Assembly (NCBI GenBank): GCA_002319075.1
Contig: NVQB01000001.1
Coordinates: 2,728,001-2,792,000, forward strand
Source of the DNA: Sphingobacteriaceae bacterium
GTDB lineage: Bacteria; Bacteroidota; Bacteroidia; B-17B0; Aurantibacillaceae
Direction of reading: 5' to 3'
DNA: 64,000 bases
Made by a program: the position numbers and the translations under genes. Each line of letters starts with the position of its first letter. Position 1 is the stretch's first letter. The notes beneath the pieces are model-generated. The model worked only from the letters and a program-made list of their open reading frames with translations. It was not told the origin of the DNA and did no database searches. Positions 53,101 to 60,432 of the stretch are shown here, in pieces.

Positions 53101-55237
53101 CATAAGCTTTATTCGTATCGTTGGTAGTATTAACAAAATCAAATTCCCTGGCAAACGGCAGAGTTATTTGTCCACTGGTTTCAGGTGATTTTGGTAGTTG
53201 TAGTTTGGCCTGGTCAATATATAAGCCCTTCCAGCTGCTATCCGCCTCAAATTCACCCGGCGATTGTTTTTCTGAAAAATCAAGAATGTAATGTGTGGGT
53301 AGCATGCCAAATTTGGTGTTTCTGGCAAGCATGATACTTTCTGAATTAGGGTTGGCATGTTGAGAAATGTAATGCAATTGTTTCATGTTCTCAAAAGCAA
53401 TGTGTGTAGCCGAATTATTTGAATTTATAACCTTTGAAGGCAACTGCACATAACCATTAAAATTAAATTCGTATTTACTTTGGTAGATAGAAAGTTCGGA
53501 AGATTGATCTAGTTTAACGGTAAAACCATAAGGTTCCATAACTGCTATCTGGTAATCTTTTTTTAGGGGAATACTGTAACTGTTGTTAAGATAGAAGCTT
53601 GTATTGGCAAGCGTTAGTAAACAGCGTTCAGAAATTAATTTTTCAACTTCCTGCGATACCCCAGCATGCGGAAAATTCCATTCTACTTTGCCACTTAATT
53701 TCAGATTACTCACGCCCACAATAACACTGTCTGGTTTGAATACTGCGGTCTTATTATCTGCATAAGTCTGCGGCTGTAACGTATAAGAAGCACATTCAAC
53801 CTTGTCGGCAAAGCTGCCACTGATCATTACCCACTCGTTATCGCCCAATGGACTGATCGTTATATTAGAGTAAGCAAATTCGGTTTCAGTAGAACTCTTA
53901 CTGAGTTTTGTTTTGCACTTACCGGATATAACATTATTTACCTTATCGAAGTTTGTTAATTTGGTAACAGACATCAAAAATCCGCCGGCAATGAACGATT
54001 CAATTTCAGGAGGACCGGTAAAAGTCTGGACCTTGCTTTTCGCTATTTGCTGAGTTCCGCTTTGCGCATACACCTGCCAGGCATATTTGCCCATGCGTTT
54101 TATATTCGCCCAAAACATTACAGGAACTGTTTTGCTTATTTCCTGATCGTTCACAGCTAAATATTCTTGTTGATAGAAATAATCGTTGTTAAGAATTGCG
54201 TCTTCAGGACTTTGATCTTCCTCTATTTCTACAAGTTTTAAAGTATACGTTACTAATTGGTTTGGTAAAGCTTTGCGTGGCTTTTTCCATTTAAATTTTG
54301 AAGGCGTTCCCAGGGTAAATTGAAAGTCATTCTCGGGTTCGATAACATCAATGGTGTCATTTTCGTAGTAGCCGAAATGAAAATGACAGGGAGTTGAATA
54401 ACCATTATTTTTAAAACTACTTCTGCCATTACTCTCAAGTGTTCTTACCGTAAACACATACCTTTTTCCTTTTTCAAGAGGTGGGTCTGTAGCAGCGTAT
54501 AAGTAATTATTCAGTTGCAGAGGCGAAGATTGCCATATCGGAAGCGCCTGGTTATTGAGGATTGCGGTAGAAGGATTAGTCCAGCTAGTATTCACTTCAT
54601 AAAGATCTATTTGGTAAGTAAGCTGACTAAGATTTAAATTGCCATTTGCGTTACTAAGTTGCCATTGAAACAAAATATTTTGCAAGGAAATAGTTTCAAC
54701 CACCGAACCACAAACAGGATTTAAAATAATAGCTGGATCATTTAGGGTAAGGTAGGCAGTAGCGCATCCGGGTCGGGATATGGTTTTACCACTTTCGTAA
54801 TCGACGGCTTCAAAACAAAAAGTGTATAGTCCTTCAGGCAAACGGTTGCTTATTTCCAGTTGTGCTTTGCTGATGTTTGTAAAATATAAATTGCTGTAAT
54901 TAAAATAAAACGCCAGGTCAGCGCCTTGCAATTCATAAGGTTGGCCCGGGGAAACAATTACCGGTGTTGCTGGTCTTAAACCGGGTTTGGTTTGAATGAC
55001 AATGCCATTTGGACCTGTGATCTTTAATTTCAGCGCGAAGGCCCAACTGACTTCAGTAAAATCAGTAAAATAAATTGTGGTCTTAATACGCGGCTGAAAA
55101 GGATCTGCATACTCATCGAGGAACAAAGTTTTAGGATTTGTAAGAACTGTTGAAAGTGCAGAAGGATATGTTTGGGCCAGAGTTCTGGCGGCAAAGCAAA
55201 AAACAAAAACAGAAAAAAGGAAGATTTTCTGACGCAT
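50147..55237 (-). CDS. Giant secreted beta-rich protein, TANFOR-like
   Basis: 1,696 aa from the ATG at 55237 (signal MRQKIFLFSVFVFCFAARTL ending AQ); an upstream ATG 26 codons earlier hides the signal. The N-terminal third (TYPSALSTVLTNPKTLFLDE ... LPEGLYTFCFEAVDYESGK ... CATAYLTLNDPAI) has the fibronectin-like pattern of large Bacteroidota proteins usually labelled TANFOR-domain; this is from memory. The middle is beta-rich, residues about 1000-1330 are amphipathic helices, and the C-terminal 350 residues are beta-rich again and may form an outer-membrane or surface domain. No sorting tail or enzyme motif is seen. It is translationally linked to the toxin gene (1-bp gap), so a role in presenting or exporting it is inferred. 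Confidence 0.65.
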   Translation of the reverse strand: MRQKIFLFSVFVFCFAARTLAQTYPSALSTVLTNPKTLFLDEYADPFQPRIKTTIYFTDFTEVSWAFALKLKITGPNGIVIQTKPGLRPATPVIVSPGQPYELQGADLAFYFNYSNLYFTNISKAQLEISNRLPEGLYTFCFEAVDYESGKTISRPGCATAYLTLNDPAIILNPVCGSVVETISLQNILFQWQLSNANGNLNLSQLTYQIDLYEVNTSWTNPSTAILNNQALPIWQSSPLQLNNYLYAATDPPLEKGKRYVFTVRTLESNGRSSFKNNGYSTPCHFHFGYYENDTIDVIEPENDFQFTLGTPSKFKWKKPRKALPNQLVTYTLKLVEIEEDQSPEDAILNNDYFYQQEYLAVNDQEISKTVPVMFWANIKRMGKYAWQVYAQSGTQQIAKSKVQTFTGPPEIESFIAGGFLMSVTKLTNFDKVNNVISGKCKTKLSKSSTETEFAYSNITISPLGDNEWVMISGSFADKVECASYTLQPQTYADNKTAVFKPDSVIVGVSNLKLSGKVEWNFPHAGVSQEVEKLISERCLLTLANTSFYLNNSYSIPLKKDYQIAVMEPYGFTVKLDQSSELSIYQSKYEFNFNGYVQLPSKVINSNNSATHIAFENMKQLHYISQHANPNSESIMLARNTKFGMLPTHYILDFSEKQSPGEFEADSSWKGLYIDQAKLQLPKSPETSGQITLPFAREFDFVNTTNDTNKAYVTNRGLSLNTTIPFQTSDSLRFMTFTSKLGYFHAKINESEIDRAFISGGIYIPVIDTVKSFPYRIEMTDYGFNEGYLVNGLTNTTFTFNGGGGAEQKIPITIKRAVFKGKNHLEMDLDMSWPYFKLNLKGVQRFSVWGNGNIGFDVPNGKAALTYQATGKASNFDITVDYLGCGRNGNAYAFGASAKINMDEEISGETGPPVINAYSIYKNPLLSGSVSVTSTVASSGSTASSTSFQSSTSGYTAALVSDLNTAFTDLGVNATAFNGTPSVNIETADSISKNDPLIKNNLITDMGKVIDVIYRLKPFIQEVTEIADEDWASLDIVNLILKSDVAKKSETLNAKELMNYVLLKVLDEIVFRINKPIQDVSDKAMTKVRTAINTRVVVPINSKIDQNLGSIFEKLEIKLKAQVDEEYHAVITTVFASVRNNIVAGVKNSVANSFETNITSKITNFVQLGVTAKVKGFVKQEVTAAGLQLINNGVNATINLNSILQNSGTMFESIADTIRDVIMTISAANLLNTGESLVEDAINGIDWNAISNQILNELLVQGISNAVASSITQSFGASAGPYASAILSTVKFDFNNIGSKLKNGEFDKIVKFDPTTIYLVTPALDVRGTLIFTKDDPVYGDSWQADVLVRVKVPNKDNPIEITAFFLNGKTTQLAQNFTYWFAKLSVTGFTIPLNPVPVVWYGVEGFAYSKMKRNTPTQVVPDKQNKFGIGCKFYFYDQPTSGKTYMFDLGAEAEFNDGGFYIQLVGNASVLNYLKNNEGKYQSPGFITGSGYLGYYKTPECKKIAGNFSVKLNTEPIICAGGDVGLDLRGPNNWKVWAGTQKNPIGVKILCKDFLSNTSFMEVSNTGMTAGLAMNVAISAQSPWVEFTGIKIRGFANLNFGYNAYTSISWDPTFTINEASISAWLSANVGIDYETSAASNSLTLAGISLSGILTYKSQPESELHGSMSGSITVLGFHLGFDAPINYSLSKQQIIN

Positions 55238-55576
55238 AAAAAACAAAAGGATCTTAGTGTGTCGACGAAAATACAGCAAACTTCCAGCGGAAAAGTGTTG
55301 CGCCAGGGCATGCAAAAATAATTTGGCCGGGATGCTATTTAAAGACGATATACGCAGTAAATGCTCCGTCGAAAAAGAATATTATTTTTCTAAAAAGAGG
55401 GAAGGGCTGATATTAGAGGGCAAGAGACGAAGAGGCAGAAGTAAATTTTTCATTTGTTCTTTACTATAAACACCTGTACTTTTTACTAAGCAGGTGAGGG
55501 GCAGTAAGCCATTAGCTAATAGTTAGAACCACGATCAGGCTATAAAAGAAAAGGGAAATACAATCGGATTCAAAAA

Positions 55577-56212
55577 TTACATCTCTACAATTTTATTTTG
55601 AATGGCGTATTTAATAATGGATGCAACGCTTTTGCCATCGATTCTCGCAAGAATGAGGCTTCTGTCGTATTCTACCGTGCGTACACTTAAAGAAAGGGTG
55701 TCCGCAATTTCTTTGGTGGTTTTATCCTCACAAATTAAGCGGATGATTTTCAGTTCCCGCTCGCTAAATTCAGACTCCACAGGCTTTCGCGATGCGGCTT
55801 GCACCAGCATGTCTGCAACATCGGCGTCCGCGTATTTTCCTTTAAAGTAAACGTCGGTAATAGCTTGCACTAATTTTGCGGAATCACAATCCTTTGGTAA
55901 AAAAGCATTTGTACCTTTTTTAAAGTAGGCCGCTACATTTTCAAAATTATAATTACTGCTTAAAATAATGATCTTAAGTTCGGGGTAATCGCGTTTCAAA
56001 GTAGTAAACGCTTCGTGCCCCGATACTACCGGCATATCCAGGTCGAGAAGAATAACATCTACTTTGTTGGAGGTCATTTTTTTTAGAAGTTCCTGACCGT
56101 TAGAAGCGGTAAAAACAACTTTCATGTTTTCGTAAGTACTAAGTATAGCAACCAATCCATCGATTACAATTTTGTGATCGTCTGCAATACCTATGCGAAT
56201 TTGTTTTTTCAT
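55577..56212 (-). CDS. NarL/LuxR-type response regulator
   Basis: 211 aa. The receiver domain starts IRIGIADDHKIVIDGL, with the phospho-acceptor Asp in VDVILLDLDMPV (about 57) and the Lys in FLPKDCDS. The LuxR-type helix-turn-helix at about 148-205 reads SERELKIIRLICEDKTTKEI, then ADTLSLSVRTVEYDRSLI. It overlaps the kinase gene by 4 bp and is the last gene of a four-gene operon. Confidence 0.92.
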   Translation of the reverse strand: MKKQIRIGIADDHKIVIDGLVAILSTYENMKVVFTASNGQELLKKMTSNKVDVILLDLDMPVVSGHEAFTTLKRDYPELKIIILSSNYNFENVAAYFKKGTNAFLPKDCDSAKLVQAITDVYFKGKYADADVADMLVQAASRKPVESEFSERELKIIRLICEDKTTKEIADTLSLSVRTVEYDRSLILARIDGKSVASIIKYAIQNKIVEM

Positions 56213-56997
56213 TGTTTTAAAGGAATTTTCACCAGTACGTTAGATAAACCATCTTCTACAAAATACAAAATTTTGGCGTTCAGTAGCATGGCCCGTTTCT
56301 TTAAAGATTTAAGCCCAAGGCCGTTAGAGGTAGCGCTATGCACTTCCATTTCTTCATCTGTAACTCCCTTACCGTTATGAATGCAGGAGATGATAAAATC
56401 GGTGTCGGTGTTTTCGGTAAGAACCAAAAGAGTTCCAAAATTGCTGTGTTTATTCAGATTGTTCAGTACTTCGAGAACAATTCTAAAAATATTAAGTTGT
56501 TCGCGAATATCAAAAGGTAAATTGTCGGTAAAGTCACTGGCATTCTTAAAATTAATCAGGGCCGAATTGGCGCTTCGCATACTTTCTACCTTATGTTGCA
56601 GCGCTGTTAGAAGTCCATGATGAAGAACCGCTGATGGAACCAGGTCGTGCGAGATATCTCTTACATCGTTGTAAACGGCTCTTATAGAAAGCAATTCTTC
56701 TTTAAATACCTCGCCATTAGCGCCCGCCTCACTTAAAACTTTACTTTTGGTTTCAAGTTTCCGGATAATTCCGGTTAAATCTCCTAAGATCTGATCATGC
56801 AGGTTGGCGGCAATGCGTTCTTTCTCCTTGTCTTCGGCTTCTCCTGCTGCTTTGAAAATTTCCAGCTGTTTAGCCTGCTCAAGTACCAGCATTTTTTTGC
56901 GGTGAACGTTTAAAAAAGCGATCATGCCTAAAAAAAGGCAAACGAAAGCAAGTGCTGCTACAGCAATTAAAATCACTACCTGCGTTGTGCTTTCCAT
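56209..56997 (-). CDS. NarX/LiaS-type sensor histidine kinase
   Basis: 262 aa from the ATG at 56997 (MESTTQVVILIAVAALAFVC); 19 extra upstream codons in frame overlap the preceding gene more deeply. One transmembrane helix (about 6-29), then the HisKA_3 dimerisation domain with the phospho-His in ERIAANLHDQILGDLTG (about 62-78) and an ATPase domain (LEVLNNLNKHSNF, HNGKGVTDEEME, SNGLGLKSLKKRA). It has no sensor domain of its own, so it may sense through the membrane protein encoded upstream, whose gene overlaps it by 22 bp. Confidence 0.9.
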   Translation of the reverse strand: MESTTQVVILIAVAALAFVCLFLGMIAFLNVHRKKMLVLEQAKQLEIFKAAGEAEDKEKERIAANLHDQILGDLTGIIRKLETKSKVLSEAGANGEVFKEELLSIRAVYNDVRDISHDLVPSAVLHHGLLTALQHKVESMRSANSALINFKNASDFTDNLPFDIREQLNIFRIVLEVLNNLNKHSNFGTLLVLTENTDTDFIISCIHNGKGVTDEEMEVHSATSNGLGLKSLKKRAMLLNAKILYFVEDGLSNVLVKIPLKQ

Positions 56998-57626
56998 ACG
57001 CCACGGGAGATAAGAAGGTTGCTTGTAATATTCATGAGCAGATGCAGACTCCAAAGATATTGAAAAAAAAGTGCTGGTAGCTTTCCAAGATAATTATAGA
57101 AAAGAAAAAGAACAAAGGCCATACTAAAGTAGAGAACGAAGCCGAAATTTAACCAGAAAAAGTAGTGCTCCCTTAAATCATAAACTTTCAACTCTTTCAT
57201 CAGCTTAAAAAGATAACTCCACCCTAAGATCAACACAAATACTGCTTCGCAAGTGTTTACCACGCTATCTTCACTATGATAGCCCTTTTGGATTAAAAAT
57301 TGATAAACTGAAATTAGCATAAAAAAACCATAAAAAATAAGGATGAGTGTTTTTGTCTTTCCTGTCTCGAAAATTTTGTAATACATGAAAATAATAAAAG
57401 AGCATTCCAGGATCGTATAAATGTTCTCAGTAGTATACGTTTCGATTTTGTTTGCGGCGAAAATAACTCCGGTAAGTTCAAATAAACAAGACAGTATAAG
57501 AAAAACAAATAAAGCTCTTAAAATCACATTAAGAGCTTTACGTTTTATAATACAACAGGCAATTGGAACTAATATACTTGCAACAGATATATCCCTAAGA
57601 ATATAAAAAAGGAAATCAAAAGTCAT
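56976..57626 (-). CDS. Multi-spanning membrane protein, probable sensor partner
   Basis: 216 aa with six or seven transmembrane helices (for example VASILVPIACCIIKRKA, VILRALFVFLILSCLFEL, LILIFYGFFMLISVYQFL, FWLNFGFVLYFSMAFVLFLF). There is no catalytic motif. Similar small membrane proteins are common next to NarL-type kinases in Bacteroidota. The start shares one base with the preceding stop (TAATG) and the end overlaps the kinase gene, which fits a membrane sensor working with it. Confidence 0.75.
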   Translation of the reverse strand: MTFDFLFYILRDISVASILVPIACCIIKRKALNVILRALFVFLILSCLFELTGVIFAANKIETYTTENIYTILECSFIIFMYYKIFETGKTKTLILIFYGFFMLISVYQFLIQKGYHSEDSVVNTCEAVFVLILGWSYLFKLMKELKVYDLREHYFFWLNFGFVLYFSMAFVLFLFYNYLGKLPALFFQYLWSLHLLMNITSNLLISRGVWKAQRR

Positions 57627-57934
57627 TAGGTATTGAGAGGATTTGATATCGAGCAGTTAGGAGGGCATTTAGCTGAACGATCCAAAAGTAAACCGGTGTA
57701 AAGATCGTTATCGGAAGCATCTATCCCAACCAGCACCAGTTCTTTGGCGCCGCTGGCATCTATACCATAATAAGCTCTCAGGCCCACACAATTGGGCTGC
57801 GCCAACAATGCCGTGATCGAATCTTTAGAAAAAGCGTGTGCCAGAATGACTCCCGGAGGATTTGCATCCCTGTATTTTTTTGTAAGCGCTGTAGCCGTAG
57901 CCAGGGGAATGTCGTGATCTTCATGTCCGGTCAT
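57626..57934 (-). CDS. Small conserved Bacteroidota protein, first gene of the two-component operon
   Basis: 102 aa from the ATG at 57934 (MTGHEDHDIPLATATALTKK); a TTG 16 codons upstream lies inside the promoter and is discounted. The pattern IPLATATALTKKYRDANP, GVILAHAFSKDSI, GLRAYYGIDASGAKELVLVG, CPPNCS is a widespread small Bacteroidota family without assigned function, as I recall it. Two Cys in CPPNC near the end could form a disulfide or bind metal. It is coupled (TAATG) to the membrane protein gene. Confidence 0.7.
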   Translation of the reverse strand: MTGHEDHDIPLATATALTKKYRDANPPGVILAHAFSKDSITALLAQPNCVGLRAYYGIDASGAKELVLVGIDASDNDLYTGLLLDRSAKCPPNCSISNPLNT

Positions 57935-57969
57935 AGTGTGGGGGATTAAAGTTAGAGATTGATTTTCCT

Positions 57970-58000
57970 CAAATATAGCCAAGTCTCCAGCGGCAGCAAA
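57970..58000 (-). promoter_or_regulatory. Consensus promoter of the four-gene signalling operon
   Basis: On the minus strand: TTTG, exactly 19 bp, TATATTTG. This is a full match to the Bacteroidota primary-sigma pattern, and it lies about 36 bp before the ATG at 57934. Confidence 0.75.
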
Positions 58001-58186
58001 GTAAGAGCCTATGAAATTATAAACCTGTTCGACGGGAAGTTAAATTTTATCGACAGATGCTGTGTTTAAGCCTCTGAATTTTTATCTGGAGACATCCCTC
58101 TTTTGGGTGAGACTGCGTTACCCCTTGTTAAAATTGAGAAGCCATAAAGAAAATACTTTATCTTCAATATTCCGTAATTTTTTGCC

Positions 58187-58912
58187 ATGTTCCCAAAAAG
58201 AATTCTTGTAGTTATTTTAGTTTTAAGTTTTGTAAAAGGACTAAAAGCGCAAAGCTCAATTGGTTTTGATGTACAAATCAATCGCGATTTTTTTGAATTA
58301 AAAGATGAGGGTTCAGCACTTAAAAACGGCCTGGGAATTAATGTTTCTCCTGCATTTATATACCGTTACGGTTTTGGATCTAAACTTACTTTTTTAACCG
58401 GAATGCGCCTCAAGTTATACTCTGAAGAGATAGCTTTTAAAAAATTAGTGGGAACATTTACCAGCTCCGGCAACGCAAGCCTGGTGATTCCCTGTCACCT
58501 TGAAAAAAATATAAATCTTTACCATTACAAATTATTTTTAAGTCCGCTGCTTGGCCTTAATTATAATTTCCTGCTTAATAGCGGTAGCACAATGGAAGGT
58601 GCTGTTTCAACACCCAACGACAGTGCAAGGTTTAAATCTACAAAGCCGTATGAAAGGGTTTCCTTTTTTACTGCTATGGCAGGACTTAGTTTGGAATACC
58701 GTTTCAGACCCTCTACCTCTATTGCGCTTTATTGGCAGTATACAAAGGGCTTCTCTACTGTAACCTCTCAAAACATTTCTTATACCGTAAATGATGGTGC
58801 TGAAATGCATGCAGTACAAAATAATACGGGAACGTACTTCACCTATTTAGGTGTAAGAATTTATCGTCATTTTCCACGCCGAATAAAAACTGCCAGGGAT
58901 AAAAAGGAGTAA
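58187..58912 (+). CDS. Outer-membrane beta-barrel protein
   Basis: 241 aa. Signal peptide (MFPKRILVVILVLSFVKGLK, then AQ) followed by alternating amphipathic strands with aromatic ends (GINVSPAFIYRYGFGSKLTF, YHYKLFLSPLLGLNYNFLL, SIALYWQYTKGFSTVT, YFTYLGVRIYRHF). This matches a small 8- to 10-strand barrel of the PorT/OmpW-like kind. No ligand or enzyme site is seen. A single gene, transcribed away from the signalling operon. Confidence 0.8.
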   Translation: MFPKRILVVILVLSFVKGLKAQSSIGFDVQINRDFFELKDEGSALKNGLGINVSPAFIYRYGFGSKLTFLTGMRLKLYSEEIAFKKLVGTFTSSGNASLVIPCHLEKNINLYHYKLFLSPLLGLNYNFLLNSGSTMEGAVSTPNDSARFKSTKPYERVSFFTAMAGLSLEYRFRPSTSIALYWQYTKGFSTVTSQNISYTVNDGAEMHAVQNNTGTYFTYLGVRIYRHFPRRIKTARDKKE

Positions 58913-58983
58913 AATCCTAATCTAAAAGATTTAGTTTCCTGTTAAAATGAATCTTATATTTGGATATAGTTTTTGTATCCCCA

Positions 58984-60294
58984 ATGAAGCAATTTTTATT
59001 AGTCCTTTCACTTATTCTGGTGGCTTTTTTATGCCCTGCTCAGAAAAAAACCAAAGGTGCATCCGCTAAGGGCGGACCAAAAGTAGGTGATAAAATTGTT
59101 GAAAGCATTCCGTATTTCAAAGACAGTGCTACAGCTGCTACTTATCAATTTCCAAACGATGCGTTCACTTTACTTTACAGGTTTGGTGAAAAAGATGGTA
59201 CAAAAGATAATTACGACAGCGTTTATAAAATGGTGACTCACGTGTACCGTTTGAACCGCTATTTCGGTCCCCGCAGAAAACCCAGCCGCTTAACCTGTTA
59301 CATGTTTGTAAAAGAGGTAAATGCGGAGGCCATAGCCTTAAAAAATAAAATCAATGCATGGACCAAGTCGATTGGAGACAGCATGGTAAGAACAGAACGG
59401 GCAGGTTTTAATTTTAACCGTCCCTGGCAGGTGCTTTTTATTACCAACACCCAGGTTGGGCCCACAAGTATTTTAGCGGCAGAAAAAGTGAGTATCGTAG
59501 CGGCTGATGGCGTGGTACTTGATTCTTCACCCCTTGGCGATTTTCATTTTAAAGGAAAAAAGGGTTCCGTAAAAGGAAAGTTGCTTACAGAAAAAGAAAC
59601 TAAAAAAGTCCCGATCCCAAATGTTATGGTAAGCCTTTTAAATTTAAAAACAGGCAAAGAAGAAGCCGATTCTGCATTAACTGATATTTATGGTGACTTT
59701 GAAATTAGCGTACAGGACGAAAGTGCAGACTACAGCATCATTGTAAAATCACATTCTACAGACGTTGAGAATGTGATCCTTGCAACTCAGAGTGGACAAG
59801 AAATTTCGCGGCTTAAAAGAACTTCGCGCGGGTTTGAGTATAAATTAATTCCAGGTGATATAGTGCTTCTTACCGAAAAAGAAAACGAAGACATAACACT
59901 GCTCTTTAATAAATTTGGTGTGAGTAAAGAGACAGATTTAAAGGTTTCTGAAAACATCCTTTACGCGCTTGGTCAATATAAAATCGAGGATGCTGCGTCC
60001 AAAAAAATTCTTGATAAAGTGGTAAAGATTCTGAAAGAAAATCCAAAGGTAACCTTGCAGTTAATTTCTCACACCGATGCACAGGGTGATGACGCGTTTA
60101 ATATGAACTTATCCGAAAAACGCTCTACCTCCGTCATAAATTATTTTATTCAGAAAGGGATTGATAAAAAGCGTCTTACCTCAATAGGTAAAGGTGAAAC
60201 GGAAATTCGTAACCGTTGTATAAATGATGTGGATTGTTCAGATAAAGAACATGAATATAATCGGAGAACGGAATTTAAGTTTACGAAGGGGTAA
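58984..60294 (+). CDS. OmpA-family protein with Cna-B-like domain
   Basis: 436 aa from the ATG at 58984 (signal MKQFLLVLSLILVAFLCPAQ); the earlier TTG in frame is discounted. After a N-terminal region of unknown fold comes a carboxypeptidase-regulatory/Cna-B-like sandwich (GSVKGKLLTEKETKKVPIPN ... DIYGDFEISV, about 190-260). The C-terminal OmpA domain (about 325-436) has LQLISHTDAQGDDAFNMNLS, RSTSVINYFIQKGI and NRRTEFKFTKG, the peptidoglycan-binding pattern. It probably ties the outer membrane to the cell wall. TAGTTTTTG just upstream is a near match to the -7 element. Confidence 0.88.
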   Translation: MKQFLLVLSLILVAFLCPAQKKTKGASAKGGPKVGDKIVESIPYFKDSATAATYQFPNDAFTLLYRFGEKDGTKDNYDSVYKMVTHVYRLNRYFGPRRKPSRLTCYMFVKEVNAEAIALKNKINAWTKSIGDSMVRTERAGFNFNRPWQVLFITNTQVGPTSILAAEKVSIVAADGVVLDSSPLGDFHFKGKKGSVKGKLLTEKETKKVPIPNVMVSLLNLKTGKEEADSALTDIYGDFEISVQDESADYSIIVKSHSTDVENVILATQSGQEISRLKRTSRGFEYKLIPGDIVLLTEKENEDITLLFNKFGVSKETDLKVSENILYALGQYKIEDAASKKILDKVVKILKENPKVTLQLISHTDAQGDDAFNMNLSEKRSTSVINYFIQKGIDKKRLTSIGKGETEIRNRCINDVDCSDKEHEYNRRTEFKFTKG

Positions 60295-60417
60295 TCAGTA
60301 AACTGGTGTTGACATTTTAAGACAATTTAGGCACGGGAATATTTGCATTTTACTCCATAAAATTTGCAAAATGATAGATCCCTGCCGCGGAAGGCGTTTA
60401 TTCAGATATCAATTTTA

Positions 60418-60425
60418 TATATTTG
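60418..60425 (+). promoter_or_regulatory. -7 element before the CAP-domain gene
   Basis: TATATTTG is a perfect TAnnTTTG and ends 7 bases before the ATG at 60433, so the leader would be almost absent. The -33 site is weak (TTTA at 60397-60400). Confidence 0.45.
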
Positions 60426-60432
60426 AATTCAC

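Noticed and set aside
53164-53358. 64-codon ORF inside the giant TANFOR-like gene
   Set aside because: Shadow frame; no start context and no family features.
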